Shown: piece after piece, positions 37,473 through 48,251 of the stretch | Layout: every line of letters starts with the position of its first letter | Numbering within the stretch: the first letter of the stretch is position 1 | Assembly: GCA_008080565.1 (NCBI GenBank) | Contig: VIKE01000006.1 | Coordinates: 1-64,000, forward strand | From: Rhodocyclaceae bacterium | GTDB lineage: Bacteria; Pseudomonadota; Gammaproteobacteria; Burkholderiales; Rhodocyclaceae | DNA: 64,000 nucleotides | Reading direction: 5' to 3' | Notes under the pieces: model-generated | The model's input: only the letters and a program-made list of their open reading frames with translations | The model's database searches: none | What the model was told of the DNA's origin: nothing | Translations under genes and position numbers: made by a program

Positions 37473-38041
37473 GGGGCGTCCTTCCATTCCTCGATGCGCA
37501 GGCGCAGTTCTATTTCGCCGTTGCGCGACAGGGTCAGGCGGTTGGGCAGGGCGTCTGGATTGTCGTCTTCAAAGGCGTAGTCGACTTGCCAGCCGTCTTC
37601 GTTCAGCCTGGCTGGTCGACCTTGGGCGTCTGACTCGATGCGGGCGTTGTCGCCGGAGCGGCCGAGCAGCCAGGCGGGCATGCGGCTGACCGGCAGACGC
37701 TGGCCGGTGACATCTTCGATCAAGGCATCGGGGTCAGTTGATTCGCGGGTCTTGCCTTCGGCCGTGCGCAGGCGGGAAATTTCTGGTGTCGTTTCGATTT
37801 CGGCCAGTCCGTAGCCAAGCGGGCTGGAGAGCAGCACGCGGTCGCTGCGGTTCTGGTGCGTCCAGGTCAGGCGGCCGCCCGAGTTTTGGACGGCCTGGCC
37901 GGGCAGCGTGATACGCAGCGCGAAGCGGCCTTCCAGTGTGAAGTTGCGGATGTTGTCACGGGCGGCCAGTGGCGCCGGCGGCACACTGGTGCAGGCGGCC
38001 AGCAGGCTGGTCGCGAGCAGCAGGAGGAAACCCGATTTCAA
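37469..38041 (-). CDS. lolB: Outer-membrane lipoprotein receptor LolB
   Basis: 190 residues, starting with TTG at 38041 that overlaps the stop of the TPR gene (TTGA). Lipoprotein signal with lipobox LLAAC (Cys16). The body has [34 protein letters not shown] and DGWQVDY, matching LolB, which takes lipoproteins from LolA and inserts them in the outer membrane. The upstream TPR gene and downstream ispE are the expected neighbours. Confidence 0.93.
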   Translation of the reverse strand: MKSGFLLLLATSLLAACTSVPPAPLAARDNIRNFTLEGRFALRITLPGQAVQNSGGRLTWTHQNRSDRVLLSSPLGYGLAEIETTPEISRLRTAEGKTRESTDPDALIEDVTGQRLPVSRMPAWLLGRSGDNARIESDAQGRPARLNEDGWQVDYAFEDDNPDALPNRLTLSRNGEIELRLRIEEWKDAP

Positions 38042-39753
38042 GGCAGGAGTTTCTTGATGATGCCGGTCAGGACTTCGTTTTCCGGATGCGCCTTGAGGGC
38101 ATCATTGAGGATGCGGCGCGCGTCGTCCTTGCGATTCATTGTCCACAGCACTTCGCCAAGATGCGCGGCGATTTCCGGGTCGGCCTTGATGCGATAGGCG
38201 TTTTCCAGTGTTTTCAGGGATTCCGCCAGCTTGCCCTGGCGGTAGAGCACCCAGCCCATGCTGTCCATGATGAAGGGGTCTTCCGGCGTCAGGCTGAGCG
38301 CTTTGGCAATCAGGTCGAAGGCTTCCGGTAGCCGGGTGTTGCGTTCGGCCAGGGAGTAGCCGAGCGCGTTCAGGGCGTGGGCATGGTCCGGTTTGATGCT
38401 GAGCAGGTGCTTGATGTGAATTTCAAGAATTTCCGGTTTGCCGATGCGCTCGGCGGTCAGCGCCGCTTCGTAGAGCAGTTCGGGGTTGTCCGGCTGGGCT
38501 GTCAACGCAAGGTCGAGAACGATGTAGGCGTCGTTGTGGCGGCCGGCTTCGCGCAGAATCTGGGATTCGGCGAGGATCAGCTGGGTCCGTTCGTCCGCCG
38601 TGCCGCCGCGCGTGTTGTGCAGCAGTTCGCGGGCTTCATTGGTCTTCCCTTGTTGCAGGAGGATTTGGGCCAGCCGGGAGCGGGCAGCGATGTATTGCTG
38701 GCCGGCGGTGACCTGACGGTAATGCTCGGCGGCCGCTTCCGGTTTCTTTTGTTCCTGATCGAGTTGGCCGAGGAAGAAGTGGATGGTGCTCTTGTCGGCG
38801 AAATCGGTGGTCAGCAGATGTTCGAGCTGGCTGCGTCCGGTCGTCATGTCCCCTTGCTGCAGGGCGAGCATGGCCACCGGGTAGATGACGTCCGGGTTGT
38901 CCGGGTTGTCCTTGATCAGGCGGTCGAAATGACGGCGTGCCTCGTCGTAGCGTTTTTCGGTGATGAGCAGGCGGGCCAGCGCCAGACGAGCGTCACGGGC
39001 GTTCGGGTTGGCGCCGACGAAAGTGCTCAGGCTGTCGATGGCGGTCTGGGCAGATAGGCGGGTCTGCAATTGGGCGCGTGCCAGGGCGGCGCTTTCCCAG
39101 TCGGGACGAAGCTGCAGGGTCTTCTCGGTTTCGTTGAGGGCGCGCAGGTTGTCGTTGGCGTTGGCAGCCGCCTGGGCCATGGCAAAATGGGCTTCGGGCA
39201 GGTCGTCGTAGGGGGCGGCAACGCGGTCGACCAGGGACTGAACGGCTTTCTTGTCCTCGTGCCGGGCGAGCATGCGGTTGAGGTGCATCAGGTTGTTGCC
39301 GAGATTGGCCTTGTCCTGTTCGAGCAGGGTCACCAGTTGCGGCGCGAGTTCGTCGAGGCGGTTGGAGAGAATCAACAGCGTGGACTGGGATTGCCTGGCT
39401 TTTGCGGAATCGGGTTCGACTTCCAGCCATAGTCTGGAAAGTTCGAGGGCGCGGTCGAACTGACGGGCGAAGCCGGCAACTTCGGTGGCCCGGGCGACGA
39501 CTTTCGGGTCACGGGTGCGCTGGGCAAGATCGGCCCATGCGTCGGAGCCGAGCTTTGTATCGCCACGCTGCAAGGCGAATTCGCCAACCAGCGCCTGGAA
39601 AACAGTGCGGGCGAGCAGGTCTTCGGAGGCAGCTTGGGTGTTTACGCGCTTGCCGGCTGGTTTGGCAGTGGCTTCGCCGGCGGCCAGACTGTATCCGCCA
39701 TGGGTCAGACCCAGGGCGAGGGTGAGGGCGGCAGCGATTCGCTTCAGTTGCAT
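38038..39753 (-). CDS. Exported tetratricopeptide-repeat protein
   Basis: 571 residues from the ATG at 39753, which gives a signal peptide (MQLKRIAAALTLALGLTHGG, cleavage near SLAAGEA). The rest is TPR-type helical repeats, clearest at about 330-550 (for example HALNALGYSLAERNTRLPEAFDLIAKALSLTPEDPFIMDSMGWVLYR). Such proteins sit upstream of lolB in betaproteobacteria and are thought to act as periplasmic scaffolds; the partner is unknown. The open frame upstream of this ATG runs antisense into mutM and is not used. Confidence 0.85.
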   Translation of the reverse strand: MQLKRIAAALTLALGLTHGGYSLAAGEATAKPAGKRVNTQAASEDLLARTVFQALVGEFALQRGDTKLGSDAWADLAQRTRDPKVVARATEVAGFARQFDRALELSRLWLEVEPDSAKARQSQSTLLILSNRLDELAPQLVTLLEQDKANLGNNLMHLNRMLARHEDKKAVQSLVDRVAAPYDDLPEAHFAMAQAAANANDNLRALNETEKTLQLRPDWESAALARAQLQTRLSAQTAIDSLSTFVGANPNARDARLALARLLITEKRYDEARRHFDRLIKDNPDNPDVIYPVAMLALQQGDMTTGRSQLEHLLTTDFADKSTIHFFLGQLDQEQKKPEAAAEHYRQVTAGQQYIAARSRLAQILLQQGKTNEARELLHNTRGGTADERTQLILAESQILREAGRHNDAYIVLDLALTAQPDNPELLYEAALTAERIGKPEILEIHIKHLLSIKPDHAHALNALGYSLAERNTRLPEAFDLIAKALSLTPEDPFIMDSMGWVLYRQGKLAESLKTLENAYRIKADPEIAAHLGEVLWTMNRKDDARRILNDALKAHPENEVLTGIIKKLLP

Positions 39754-39864
39754 GGACGGCTTTCGATCGAGGTTTGCGCGATGGTCGCGCGAGAATTGCT
39801 TATTGGAACGCATAGAATCCGATAAGTTTGTGATGTTATTTGGGTTTGCCCGGAGGAACAAGCA

Positions 39865-40698
39865 ATGCCGGAATTGCCGGAGGTCGAGGTTTGTCGTCGT
39901 GGATTGGCGCCGGAGCTGGAAGGTGCGCTGATCGAAGGTGTGGTTATTCGTGCGCCGAAGCTGCGGCACGAGATTCCGCGGGCCTTGAGCGAACTGTTGC
40001 CTGGTTGCCGTATTCTGGCTGTGCGCCGGCGCGGCAAGTACCTGTTGGTCGATTGTCAGCGCCCAGGCGTTGCGGGGACCCTGATCATTCATCTCGGGAT
40101 GTCGGGCAACCTGCGCTTCGTGCCGCGCGACCAGCCGCCGGCCAAGCACGATCATTTCGATCTGGTGCTGGCCGGGCAGAGTTTGCGTCTGGCCGACCCG
40201 CGTCGTTTCGGCGTCGTCCTCTGGCAGCCGGGGCCACCCGAGGCGGCTGAGCTGCATCCCTTGCTGGCGACGCAGGGGATCGAGCCCTTGTCGGACGATT
40301 TCACGGTCAACTGGATTTTTTCGTCAATTTCGAAACGCAGCGGGCCGATCAAACCGACCTTGATGGACAGTCATCTGGTCGTCGGCATCGGCAATATTTA
40401 TGCTTCGGAGAGCCTGTTTCGGGCCGGTATTTCGCCGCTGCGGGCCGCCAACCGGATCAGCCGGGCGCGCTATGAAGTGCTCGTGGCAGCCATTCGCGAA
40501 ACACTGTCGGACGCCATTGCGGCTGGCGGCAGCAGCATTCGTGACTACGTGCACAGCGACGGCAGTGCCGGCTGGTTCCAGATCCAGGCTGGCGTCTATG
40601 ACCGGGCCGGGCAACCCTGTCTGCGCTGCGGTGGCATGGTTAGACAAATTCGCCAAGCCGGGCGGAGTACATACTACTGTGCTGGCTGTCAGCATTAA
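39865..40698 (+). CDS. mutM: Formamidopyrimidine-DNA glycosylase
   Basis: 277 residues. N-terminal catalytic proline in MPELPEVEV, a GMSG motif in the beta core, the helix-two-turn-helix with VVGIGNIYASE, and a C-terminal zinc finger with four cysteines (CLRCGG...YYCAGC). It excises 8-oxoguanine from DNA. The ATG has a strong GGAGG site. It is divergent from the TPR gene. Confidence 0.96.
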   Translation: MPELPEVEVCRRGLAPELEGALIEGVVIRAPKLRHEIPRALSELLPGCRILAVRRRGKYLLVDCQRPGVAGTLIIHLGMSGNLRFVPRDQPPAKHDHFDLVLAGQSLRLADPRRFGVVLWQPGPPEAAELHPLLATQGIEPLSDDFTVNWIFSSISKRSGPIKPTLMDSHLVVGIGNIYASESLFRAGISPLRAANRISRARYEVLVAAIRETLSDAIAAGGSSIRDYVHSDGSAGWFQIQAGVYDRAGQPCLRCGGMVRQIRQAGRSTYYCAGCQH

Positions 40699-40765
40699 AA
40701 TGGCTCTGCAAGTCTATGTATTTATGCTAAATTGAAGTTTCCGATTGCCCCGGGAAGGATGCCGT

Positions 40766-42718
40766 ATGTCGCTCGCCAACCAATTTGCCGCCTATACCGC
40801 TTGGCGTTCACGCCTGGCTACTTACATTGCCGAACTCCAGGGCTGGCTGAGCACCAACGAACTTTCCGACGCCCAGAGCGATCTGCGCCTGACGCAACTG
40901 CTCGAAAGATTGCGTGAAGACCGCTTGAACGTGGCTTTTGTCGCCGAGTTCTCGCGCGGCAAGTCGGAGTTGATCAACGCCATTTTCTTCGCTGACTACG
41001 GCAACCGGATGCTGCCCTCGTCGGCCGGCCGGACGACCATGTGTCCGACCGAATTGCTCTTCGACGGCAACAAGCTGCCATGCATCGAATTGTTGCCGAT
41101 CCAGACACGGGCCTCGAATTCCAGTGTCAGCGAATACAAGCGCTTTGCCGACGAGTGGACGAAAATTTCGCTCGATACCGAATCTCCGGAAGCCATGCAG
41201 GATGCCCTTCGCCACGTCAGCGAAACGACTCGGGTGACGCCGGACGAGGCGGGGCGTCTCGGTTTTGAAGTCGGCCAGGGGCAGATCGACCTCTATGTGA
41301 TTGGTGATGACGGGCTGGTCGAAGTGCCGCGCTGGCGTCATGCGATGATCAATTTCCCGCATCCGCTGCTCAAGCAGGGGCTGGTCATTCTTGATACGCC
41401 GGGCCTCAATGCGATCGGTGCCGAGCCGGAACTGACCTTGTCCCTGCTGCCCAATGCGCATGCCGTGCTGTTCATTCTGGCGGCCGATACCGGTGTTACG
41501 CAATCCGATCTGGCCATCTGGCGCGAGCACATTTGCGGCGGCGGCATGGCCCAGCGTGGCCGCATGGTCGTCCTCAACAAGATCGACGGCCAGTGGGATG
41601 AATTGAAATCGACCGAGGAAATCGACGCCGAAATCCAGCGTCAGGCCGAAAGCAGCGCGGCCATTCTCGACTTGCCGGTCAGCCAGATTTTCCCCGTTTC
41701 GGCACAGAAGGGTCTGGTCGCCAAGATCAACGGTGACCAGGCGTTGCTCGAAAAGAGCCGTCTGCCCCTGCTCGAAGCGGCGCTCTCGGAGGAACTGATC
41801 CCGGCCAAGCGCGACATCGTCTGCGAGAGTACCGAAAGCGAGTTCGGCGACGTCAGCCAGCGCGTGCGCAGCCTGCTCGACACCCGCCTGCTAGGCCTGC
41901 GTGAGCAACTGACCGAACTGACCGAACTGCGCGGCAAGAACAAGGGCGTTGTCGAATATATGATGGGCAAGGTGCGGGCGGAAAAGGACGAATTTGAGTC
42001 CGGGCTGCAGCGCTACTATGCCGTGCGCAGCGTTTTTTCAACGCTGACCAATAACCTGTTCAGCCATCTCGGCCTCGACGTTCTGCGTCAATTGACCCAC
42101 GAAACGCGCGAAACCATGCTCGATGCGGCTTTTTCCAAGACCTTGTCCGATGCGATGGCCCGTTTCTTTGCCGGGTCGCGCGATGCGCTGGCCAAGTCGA
42201 ATAGCGAAATCAGCGAAATTCTGGCGATGATGGAGTCGGTGTACAAGAAATTTGCCATTGAGCATGGCCTCAAACTCGGTTCGCCGACGACTTTCTCGCT
42301 ACTCCGCTACGAGAAGGAACTCGATCGCCTGCAAGCGTGGTGCGACGACCATCTCAATACGATGGTCAGCCTGCTCACCCACGACAAGAAGAACATTACG
42401 CAGAAATTCTTCGAGGAGGTGGCCACCCAGGTGCGCCGCGCCTTTGAGCACGCCAACCGCGATGCCGAGGTCTGGTTGCGCGCCATCATGGCGCCGATGG
42501 AAACGCAGGTTCGCGAGCATCAGATCCAGCTCAAGCGTCGCCTCGAAAGCATCAAGCGCATTCACCAGGCAACCGATACGCTGGAAGACCGGATCATCGA
42601 GCTCGATGGCGTCGAGAGTAACCTGCTGCAACAGATCGAGGCGCTGGAAGAAATTGTCGGCCGCGTCCAGGACATGCTGGTGCCGCTCGACACATCCCGG
42701 CAACTGGAAGCGGCGTAA
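40766..42718 (+). CDS. Dynamin-like GTPase
   Basis: 650 residues from the ATG at 40766 with GAAGGA upstream. GTPase signatures: P-loop FSRGKSELINAIF (about 62-75), switch region SSAGRTTMCPTELLFD, G3 DTPGLN (about 211-216) and G4 NKID (about 273). The C-terminal 350 residues are helical with coiled-coil segments, as in bacterial dynamin-like proteins. There is no membrane segment. Bacterial dynamins act in membrane protection or remodelling and are often paired; this one stands alone between mutM and ferredoxin. Its partner and role are unknown. Confidence 0.85.
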   Translation: MSLANQFAAYTAWRSRLATYIAELQGWLSTNELSDAQSDLRLTQLLERLREDRLNVAFVAEFSRGKSELINAIFFADYGNRMLPSSAGRTTMCPTELLFDGNKLPCIELLPIQTRASNSSVSEYKRFADEWTKISLDTESPEAMQDALRHVSETTRVTPDEAGRLGFEVGQGQIDLYVIGDDGLVEVPRWRHAMINFPHPLLKQGLVILDTPGLNAIGAEPELTLSLLPNAHAVLFILAADTGVTQSDLAIWREHICGGGMAQRGRMVVLNKIDGQWDELKSTEEIDAEIQRQAESSAAILDLPVSQIFPVSAQKGLVAKINGDQALLEKSRLPLLEAALSEELIPAKRDIVCESTESEFGDVSQRVRSLLDTRLLGLREQLTELTELRGKNKGVVEYMMGKVRAEKDEFESGLQRYYAVRSVFSTLTNNLFSHLGLDVLRQLTHETRETMLDAAFSKTLSDAMARFFAGSRDALAKSNSEISEILAMMESVYKKFAIEHGLKLGSPTTFSLLRYEKELDRLQAWCDDHLNTMVSLLTHDKKNITQKFFEEVATQVRRAFEHANRDAEVWLRAIMAPMETQVREHQIQLKRRLESIKRIHQATDTLEDRIIELDGVESNLLQQIEALEEIVGRVQDMLVPLDTSRQLEAA

Positions 42719-42747
42719 GCCTCAGCCGGGGTGACGGTTGACGGTGC

Positions 42748-42787
42748 TTCCCACGGTCAACCGGGAAAAACGACCAAAAATGAAAAT
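42748..42787 (+). repeat. Dispersed ~38-bp repeat, copy B
   Basis: This copy has TTCCCACGGTCAACCGG, an A run and GACCAAAAATGAAAAT. It lies between the dynamin-like gene and its terminator. A partial inverted copy of the core, CGGTTGAC (42735-42742), precedes it and could pair with GTCAACCG. Confidence 0.75.
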
Positions 42788-42816
42788 AAAAAACCCGCGA
42801 AATTCGCGGGTTTTTT
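42788..42816. terminator. Bidirectional terminator between convergent genes
   Basis: A perfect inverted repeat CCCGCGAA/TTCGCGGG (42794-42810) is flanked by six A residues (42788-42793) and six T residues (42811-42816). It can stop transcription both from the dynamin-like gene and from the minus-strand ferredoxin gene. Confidence 0.9.
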
Positions 42817-42840
42817 ATGGGGATGGGGCGCCAAAAAAAC

Positions 42841-44164
<1,324 letters not shown>

Positions 44165-44167
44165 GAT

Positions 44168-45457
44168 TCAGTCAGCCGCCACCGTCACCGTGATCAGGTT
44201 ATCCGGCCGGACGCGGCGGGCAAAAGCCTGGCGGATGTCGTCGGTCGTCACCGCCTGCACCTTGGTTTGGTACTGGTCGAGGTAGTCGAGCGGCAAGCCG
44301 TAAAAGCCGATGTTGGCGACGTTGTCGAGAATCTTCTTGTTGCTGTCCAGGCGCAGCGGGAAGCTGCCGGTCAGGTTGGCCTTGGCAGCCGCCAGCTCTT
44401 CCTCGGTCGGGCCATCCTTGAGGAAGCCGGTGAGCACTTCACGCGTCACCTTGAGCGCATCCTTGGCCTGTGAGCGCTTGGTTTGCAGGCCGATCTGGAA
44501 AGGGCCGGTCTGCTTGAGCGGGGCGAAATAGCTGTAAACACTGTAGGCGTAGCCGCGTTTGTCGCGGACTTCCTTCATGAGCCGCGAGACGAAGCCGCCG
44601 CCGCCCAGCGTGTAGTTGCCGACGAGCAGCGGAAAGAAATCCGGATTGCCGCGTTCGATCGCCGGCAGGCCGATATAGACGTGGGCCTGGCTGGCCGGGT
44701 GGGGTAGATTGGTATGGCTCCATTTTGGCAAATCGGGCGCATCCGGCAGCGTCGCCGCCTTGCCTTTGGGCAGTTCGGCGGCGATGGCTTCGGCGATCTT
44801 CTCGGCGTCGGCACGGGAAAGGTCGCCGACCAGCGTGATGCTGGCGTTGGCGGCGTTGTAGTAGCGGGCATGGAAGGCGGCTAGATCGTCGCGGTTGAGG
44901 GCGGCGACGCTTTCCGGCGTGGCCTGGCGGCCGTACGGGTGGTTCGGGTACATGGTGGCCCAGAAGGCCTTGCCGGCGATGCTGTCGGGACGGGTCATCG
45001 CTTCCTTGAGGCCGGCAATGGTGCGCGCCTTTTCACGGTCGAAAATGGCGGCATCGAAGCGCGGAGCGTGCAGCACGGCCTTCAAGATGGTCAGCGCCGG
45101 CTCCAGCTTGTCCTTGGCCGACAGGGTGCGCAGCGAGACGTTGGCGCGGTCGGTGTCGGCACCGCCGGCCAGGCTGGCGCCGATGTCGGCCATCTGTTCG
45201 GCAATGGCGGTTTCATCGAACTTGCCGGCACCGAGGTCGAGGGCGCCACGGGTCAGCGCGGCAAGGCCGGATTTTCCTGTCGGGTCGAACATCGAACCGG
45301 CGGCGAAATCGACCTGCACGTCGAGCATCGGCAAGACGCGGCTTTCGACAAAATAGACGCGGGCGCCGGAGGGCGAGACCCAGTGCTCGATCTTGACGCC
45401 GGCCAGGGCGACTTGCGAGATGAGCAGGGCGATTGCTGCGGTCAACAGTCTTTTCAT
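44168..45457 (-). CDS. M16 peptidase-like protein, non-catalytic partner
   Basis: 429 residues with a signal peptide (MKRLLTAAIALLISQVALAG). M16 fold throughout, with SGLAALTRGALDLGAGKFDE where active members have HxxEH, so the zinc site is missing. It retains the YNAANASITLVGDLS and RDKRGYAYSVYSYFAP motifs of the C-terminal M16 half. It is the likely structural partner of the HxxEH-containing protein encoded two genes upstream. Periplasmic localisation is predicted. It follows the small membrane-protein gene with a 4-nt overlap. Confidence 0.88.
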   Translation of the reverse strand: MKRLLTAAIALLISQVALAGVKIEHWVSPSGARVYFVESRVLPMLDVQVDFAAGSMFDPTGKSGLAALTRGALDLGAGKFDETAIAEQMADIGASLAGGADTDRANVSLRTLSAKDKLEPALTILKAVLHAPRFDAAIFDREKARTIAGLKEAMTRPDSIAGKAFWATMYPNHPYGRQATPESVAALNRDDLAAFHARYYNAANASITLVGDLSRADAEKIAEAIAAELPKGKAATLPDAPDLPKWSHTNLPHPASQAHVYIGLPAIERGNPDFFPLLVGNYTLGGGGFVSRLMKEVRDKRGYAYSVYSYFAPLKQTGPFQIGLQTKRSQAKDALKVTREVLTGFLKDGPTEEELAAAKANLTGSFPLRLDSNKKILDNVANIGFYGLPLDYLDQYQTKVQAVTTDDIRQAFARRVRPDNLITVTVAAD

Positions 45458-45858
45458 GCCAAAAACTCCAATAGTTTCGGTTGCCAGGCGAGCAGCAGGG
45501 CGAGGCCGGCGACCAGCGCTGTCGCGCCAAGGCCCCAGGCAAGGAAGCGAACGAGGCGGCGGTTGGCGTCAATCTGGGCGACCAACAGGGTGTTCTGCTC
45601 GCTCAGTGCCTGAATCAATTCGCCGGAGGCCAGTATCTGGGTGCGCAATTTACGCTGAACGGTTTCCAGGGAGGTCAGTCGCGTCGCGACATCAGCATCG
45701 GGGGGCACGACCGGGTCAGCGTCGACGACGGACCCGTCGCCATTCTTGCGGCCCATGCCTTTCCACAGTTTTTTCGCCCCATCGGCGATGATCGGCGCTT
45801 TGCCGAGCACGTCGCTCCACGGCACATTGCTCAGGATGGTCATCCACGGTAAAGCCAT
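45454..45858 (-). CDS. Small coiled-coil protein with a C-terminal membrane anchor, unknown function
   Basis: 134 residues from the ATG at 45858 (MALPWMTIL), 13 nt after the M16 peptidase stop. No known domain. A basic/charged first half, a coiled-coil-like stretch (about 60-105), and one hydrophobic segment near the C-terminus (about 108-128). It is wedged between the catalytic and non-catalytic M16 genes and overlaps the latter by 4 nt, which suggests co-expression. Confidence 0.75.
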   Translation of the reverse strand: MALPWMTILSNVPWSDVLGKAPIIADGAKKLWKGMGRKNGDGSVVDADPVVPPDADVATRLTSLETVQRKLRTQILASGELIQALSEQNTLLVAQIDANRRLVRFLAWGLGATALVAGLALLLAWQPKLLEFLA

Positions 45859-45871
45859 GATCTTCCCGGGT

Positions 45872-47155
45872 TCAGTGGCGAGTGGCAACGGCCGGACGGC
45901 GCGGCTTGCCGTCGAGCGGTTGCGGGTCGAGCAGGCCGATGGTCAGCGCGTCGTCGTTGAAATACTTTTTGGCGACGGCCTGAATGTCGGCAGCCGTCAC
46001 CTTCTGCAGCTTGTCGAGCATGCGGTCGAGCTTCTGGTAGGGCAGGCCGACCGCTTCGATCTGGCCGATTTCCATGGCCTGGCCGAACATCGAATCGAGC
46101 TTGTAGACCTGGCCGGCGATCAACTGCGCCTTGGCCCGCTTGAGTTCCTGTTCGCTGACGCCATCTTTCTGGACGCGGGCGATTTCGGCGCGCAGGGCGG
46201 CTTCGAGATCGCTGACCGTCTTGCCTTCCGACGGCGTGCCGTGCAGGTAGAGCATTCCGGGGCCGCGTGCCGTGGCGTCGTAATCGATGCCGGCCGACAA
46301 CGCAACCTTGTCCTCGCGGACCAGTTTCTTGTTGAAACGGGCGGCGTCGTGGCCGTCGAGGATGGAAGCGAGCATTTCCAGCGCGTAAGGATCGCTGTCT
46401 TTGTCGATGTCGCGCAGGATCGGCGCCTTGTAGCCCATGATCAGCACCGGCAGTTCGGCCGGCGCCTTGACGGTAACCTTGCGTGTGCCTTCCTGGGCCG
46501 GCTCGACCTGTTGCCGGCGAACCGGCAGGGGGCGACCTTCGAGCGGGGCGTAGTATTTCTCGGCCAGGGCGAAGACTTCCTTGTGATCGACGTCGCCGGT
46601 GATGATGACGTAGGCGTTGTTCGGCACGTACCAGGTGTCGTACCAGGCCTTGGCGTCGGCCGCCGTCATCGTTTCAAGATCGTTCATCCAGCCGATAATC
46701 GGCCGGCGGTAGGGATGAGCCTGGAAGGCGACGGCGTTCATCTGCTCAAAGAGCTTGGATTGCGGGTTGTCGTCGGTGCGCATGCGGCGCTCCTGCATCA
46801 TCTCGGGCAGCTTTTCCTTCGGCACCTGCTGGAAGTAGGCCGTGTAATCGCGACTGGTGAAGGCGTTGTCACGTCCGCCGGCGGCGGCGACGCGCTTGTT
46901 GAACTCGCCGGGGCCGACATTCGGCGTGCCCTTGAACATCATATGTTCGAGGACGTGGGCGACGCCCGAGGCGCCGTCGACCTCGTCGGTGCTGCCGATG
47001 CGGTACCAGACCATTTGCACGGCGGTTGGCGCCCGGTGGTCTTCCTTGACGATGACGCGCAGGCCGTTCTTGAGCGTGGTTTCGTAGGGGTTGGCGAAAG
47101 CTGCGGTGGATAACCCGGCAGCAAGCAAAACGGAGAGCAGGTATTTGAGGCGCAT
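45872..47155 (-). CDS. M16-family zinc metallopeptidase
   Basis: 427 residues with a signal peptide (ending near STAAFANPYETTL). The inverted zinc motif HVLEHMMFKG (about 67-76) with a downstream Glu makes it the catalytic subunit. GDVDHKEVFALAEKYY and LSAGIDYDATARGPGMLYLHG are in the expected places. It pairs with the non-catalytic M16 protein downstream and probably cleaves periplasmic peptides; the substrate is unknown. The gene is divergent from ftsY. Confidence 0.92.
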   Translation of the reverse strand: MRLKYLLSVLLAAGLSTAAFANPYETTLKNGLRVIVKEDHRAPTAVQMVWYRIGSTDEVDGASGVAHVLEHMMFKGTPNVGPGEFNKRVAAAGGRDNAFTSRDYTAYFQQVPKEKLPEMMQERRMRTDDNPQSKLFEQMNAVAFQAHPYRRPIIGWMNDLETMTAADAKAWYDTWYVPNNAYVIITGDVDHKEVFALAEKYYAPLEGRPLPVRRQQVEPAQEGTRKVTVKAPAELPVLIMGYKAPILRDIDKDSDPYALEMLASILDGHDAARFNKKLVREDKVALSAGIDYDATARGPGMLYLHGTPSEGKTVSDLEAALRAEIARVQKDGVSEQELKRAKAQLIAGQVYKLDSMFGQAMEIGQIEAVGLPYQKLDRMLDKLQKVTAADIQAVAKKYFNDDALTIGLLDPQPLDGKPRRPAVATRH

Positions 47156-47264
47156 GGGGGGGCTGGGCTTTCTGCTAGAATTCGCGGCTGATTTTGCATC
47201 GAATCGGACGGCATCTTAACGGCTTGCCGCCCGCCTGTCAGCAAGGCTTGAGACCACCAACCCC

Positions 47265-48251
47265 ATGTTCAGTTTCCTGAAAAAATCCGGCAGCGACAGT
47301 AAAGCCGAAGCCAAGGCCGACGTCCCGGCCGAAGCCGCCGCCCCTTCGTGGCGCGAGCGCCTGTTCAAGGGTCTGGCCAAGACCCGCGCCCAGTGGGGCG
47401 GCAAACTCAAAACCATTTTTTCGCGCGGCAAGGTCGACGACGAACTGCTCGAAGAACTCGAAACCCTGTTGCTGACCAGCGATTGCGGTGTCGAGGCAAC
47501 GACCCACTTGCTCGACGAGCTTAAAAAGGCCGCCAAGCGCGACAAGCTCGATACGCCGGACGCCATCCAGAAGGCGCTGCACGACGCCCTGCTCGAAACC
47601 TTGCAGCCGCTCGAAAAGCCGCTCGACATCTCGACGCATAAGCCCTTCGTGATCATGATTGCCGGCGTCAACGGGGCCGGCAAGACGACCTCGATCGGCA
47701 AGCTGGCCAAGTATTTCCAGATGCAGGGCAAGAGTGTGCTGCTGGCTGCCGGCGACACTTTCCGCGCTGCGGCCCGCGAACAGCTCGAAACCTGGGGCGA
47801 GCGTAACAACGTGACGGTCATCGCGCAGGACAAGGGCGATCCGGCTGCTGTCGTCTTCGATGCCATTTCGGCCGCCAAGGCGCGCGGCATCGACGTCGTG
47901 CTGGCCGATACCGCCGGCCGCCTGCCGACTCAGTTGCACCTCATGGAAGAAATCGCCAAGGTCCGCCGCGTCATCCAGAAGATCGACCCGGAAGGCCCGC
48001 ACGAAACCCTGCTCGTACTTGATGCCAACATCGGTCAGAACGCGCTGCAGCAGGTCAAGGCCTTCGACAAGGCGATCAATGTCACCGGACTGGTCCTGAC
48101 CAAGCTCGACGGTACGGCCAAGGGCGGCGTCGTTACGGCCATCGCCCGGCAATGTCCGAAGCCGATCCGCTTCATCGGTGTCGGCGAACAGATCGACGAC
48201 CTGCGTCCCTTCCTGGCCCGTGATTTTGTGGATGCCATGTTCGAGCAATGA
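47265..48251 (+). CDS. ftsY: Signal recognition particle receptor FtsY
   Basis: 328 residues. Short acidic/alanine-rich A domain (about 1-40), N domain, and SRP GTPase domain with GVNGAGKTTSIGKLAKY (about 133-149), DTFRAAAREQLETW, DTAGRLPTQ and TKLDGTAKGG. It docks SRP-ribosome complexes at the membrane. It overlaps ftsE by 4 nt. Confidence 0.97.
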   Translation: MFSFLKKSGSDSKAEAKADVPAEAAAPSWRERLFKGLAKTRAQWGGKLKTIFSRGKVDDELLEELETLLLTSDCGVEATTHLLDELKKAAKRDKLDTPDAIQKALHDALLETLQPLEKPLDISTHKPFVIMIAGVNGAGKTTSIGKLAKYFQMQGKSVLLAAGDTFRAAAREQLETWGERNNVTVIAQDKGDPAAVVFDAISAAKARGIDVVLADTAGRLPTQLHLMEEIAKVRRVIQKIDPEGPHETLLVLDANIGQNALQQVKAFDKAINVTGLVLTKLDGTAKGGVVTAIARQCPKPIRFIGVGEQIDDLRPFLARDFVDAMFEQ

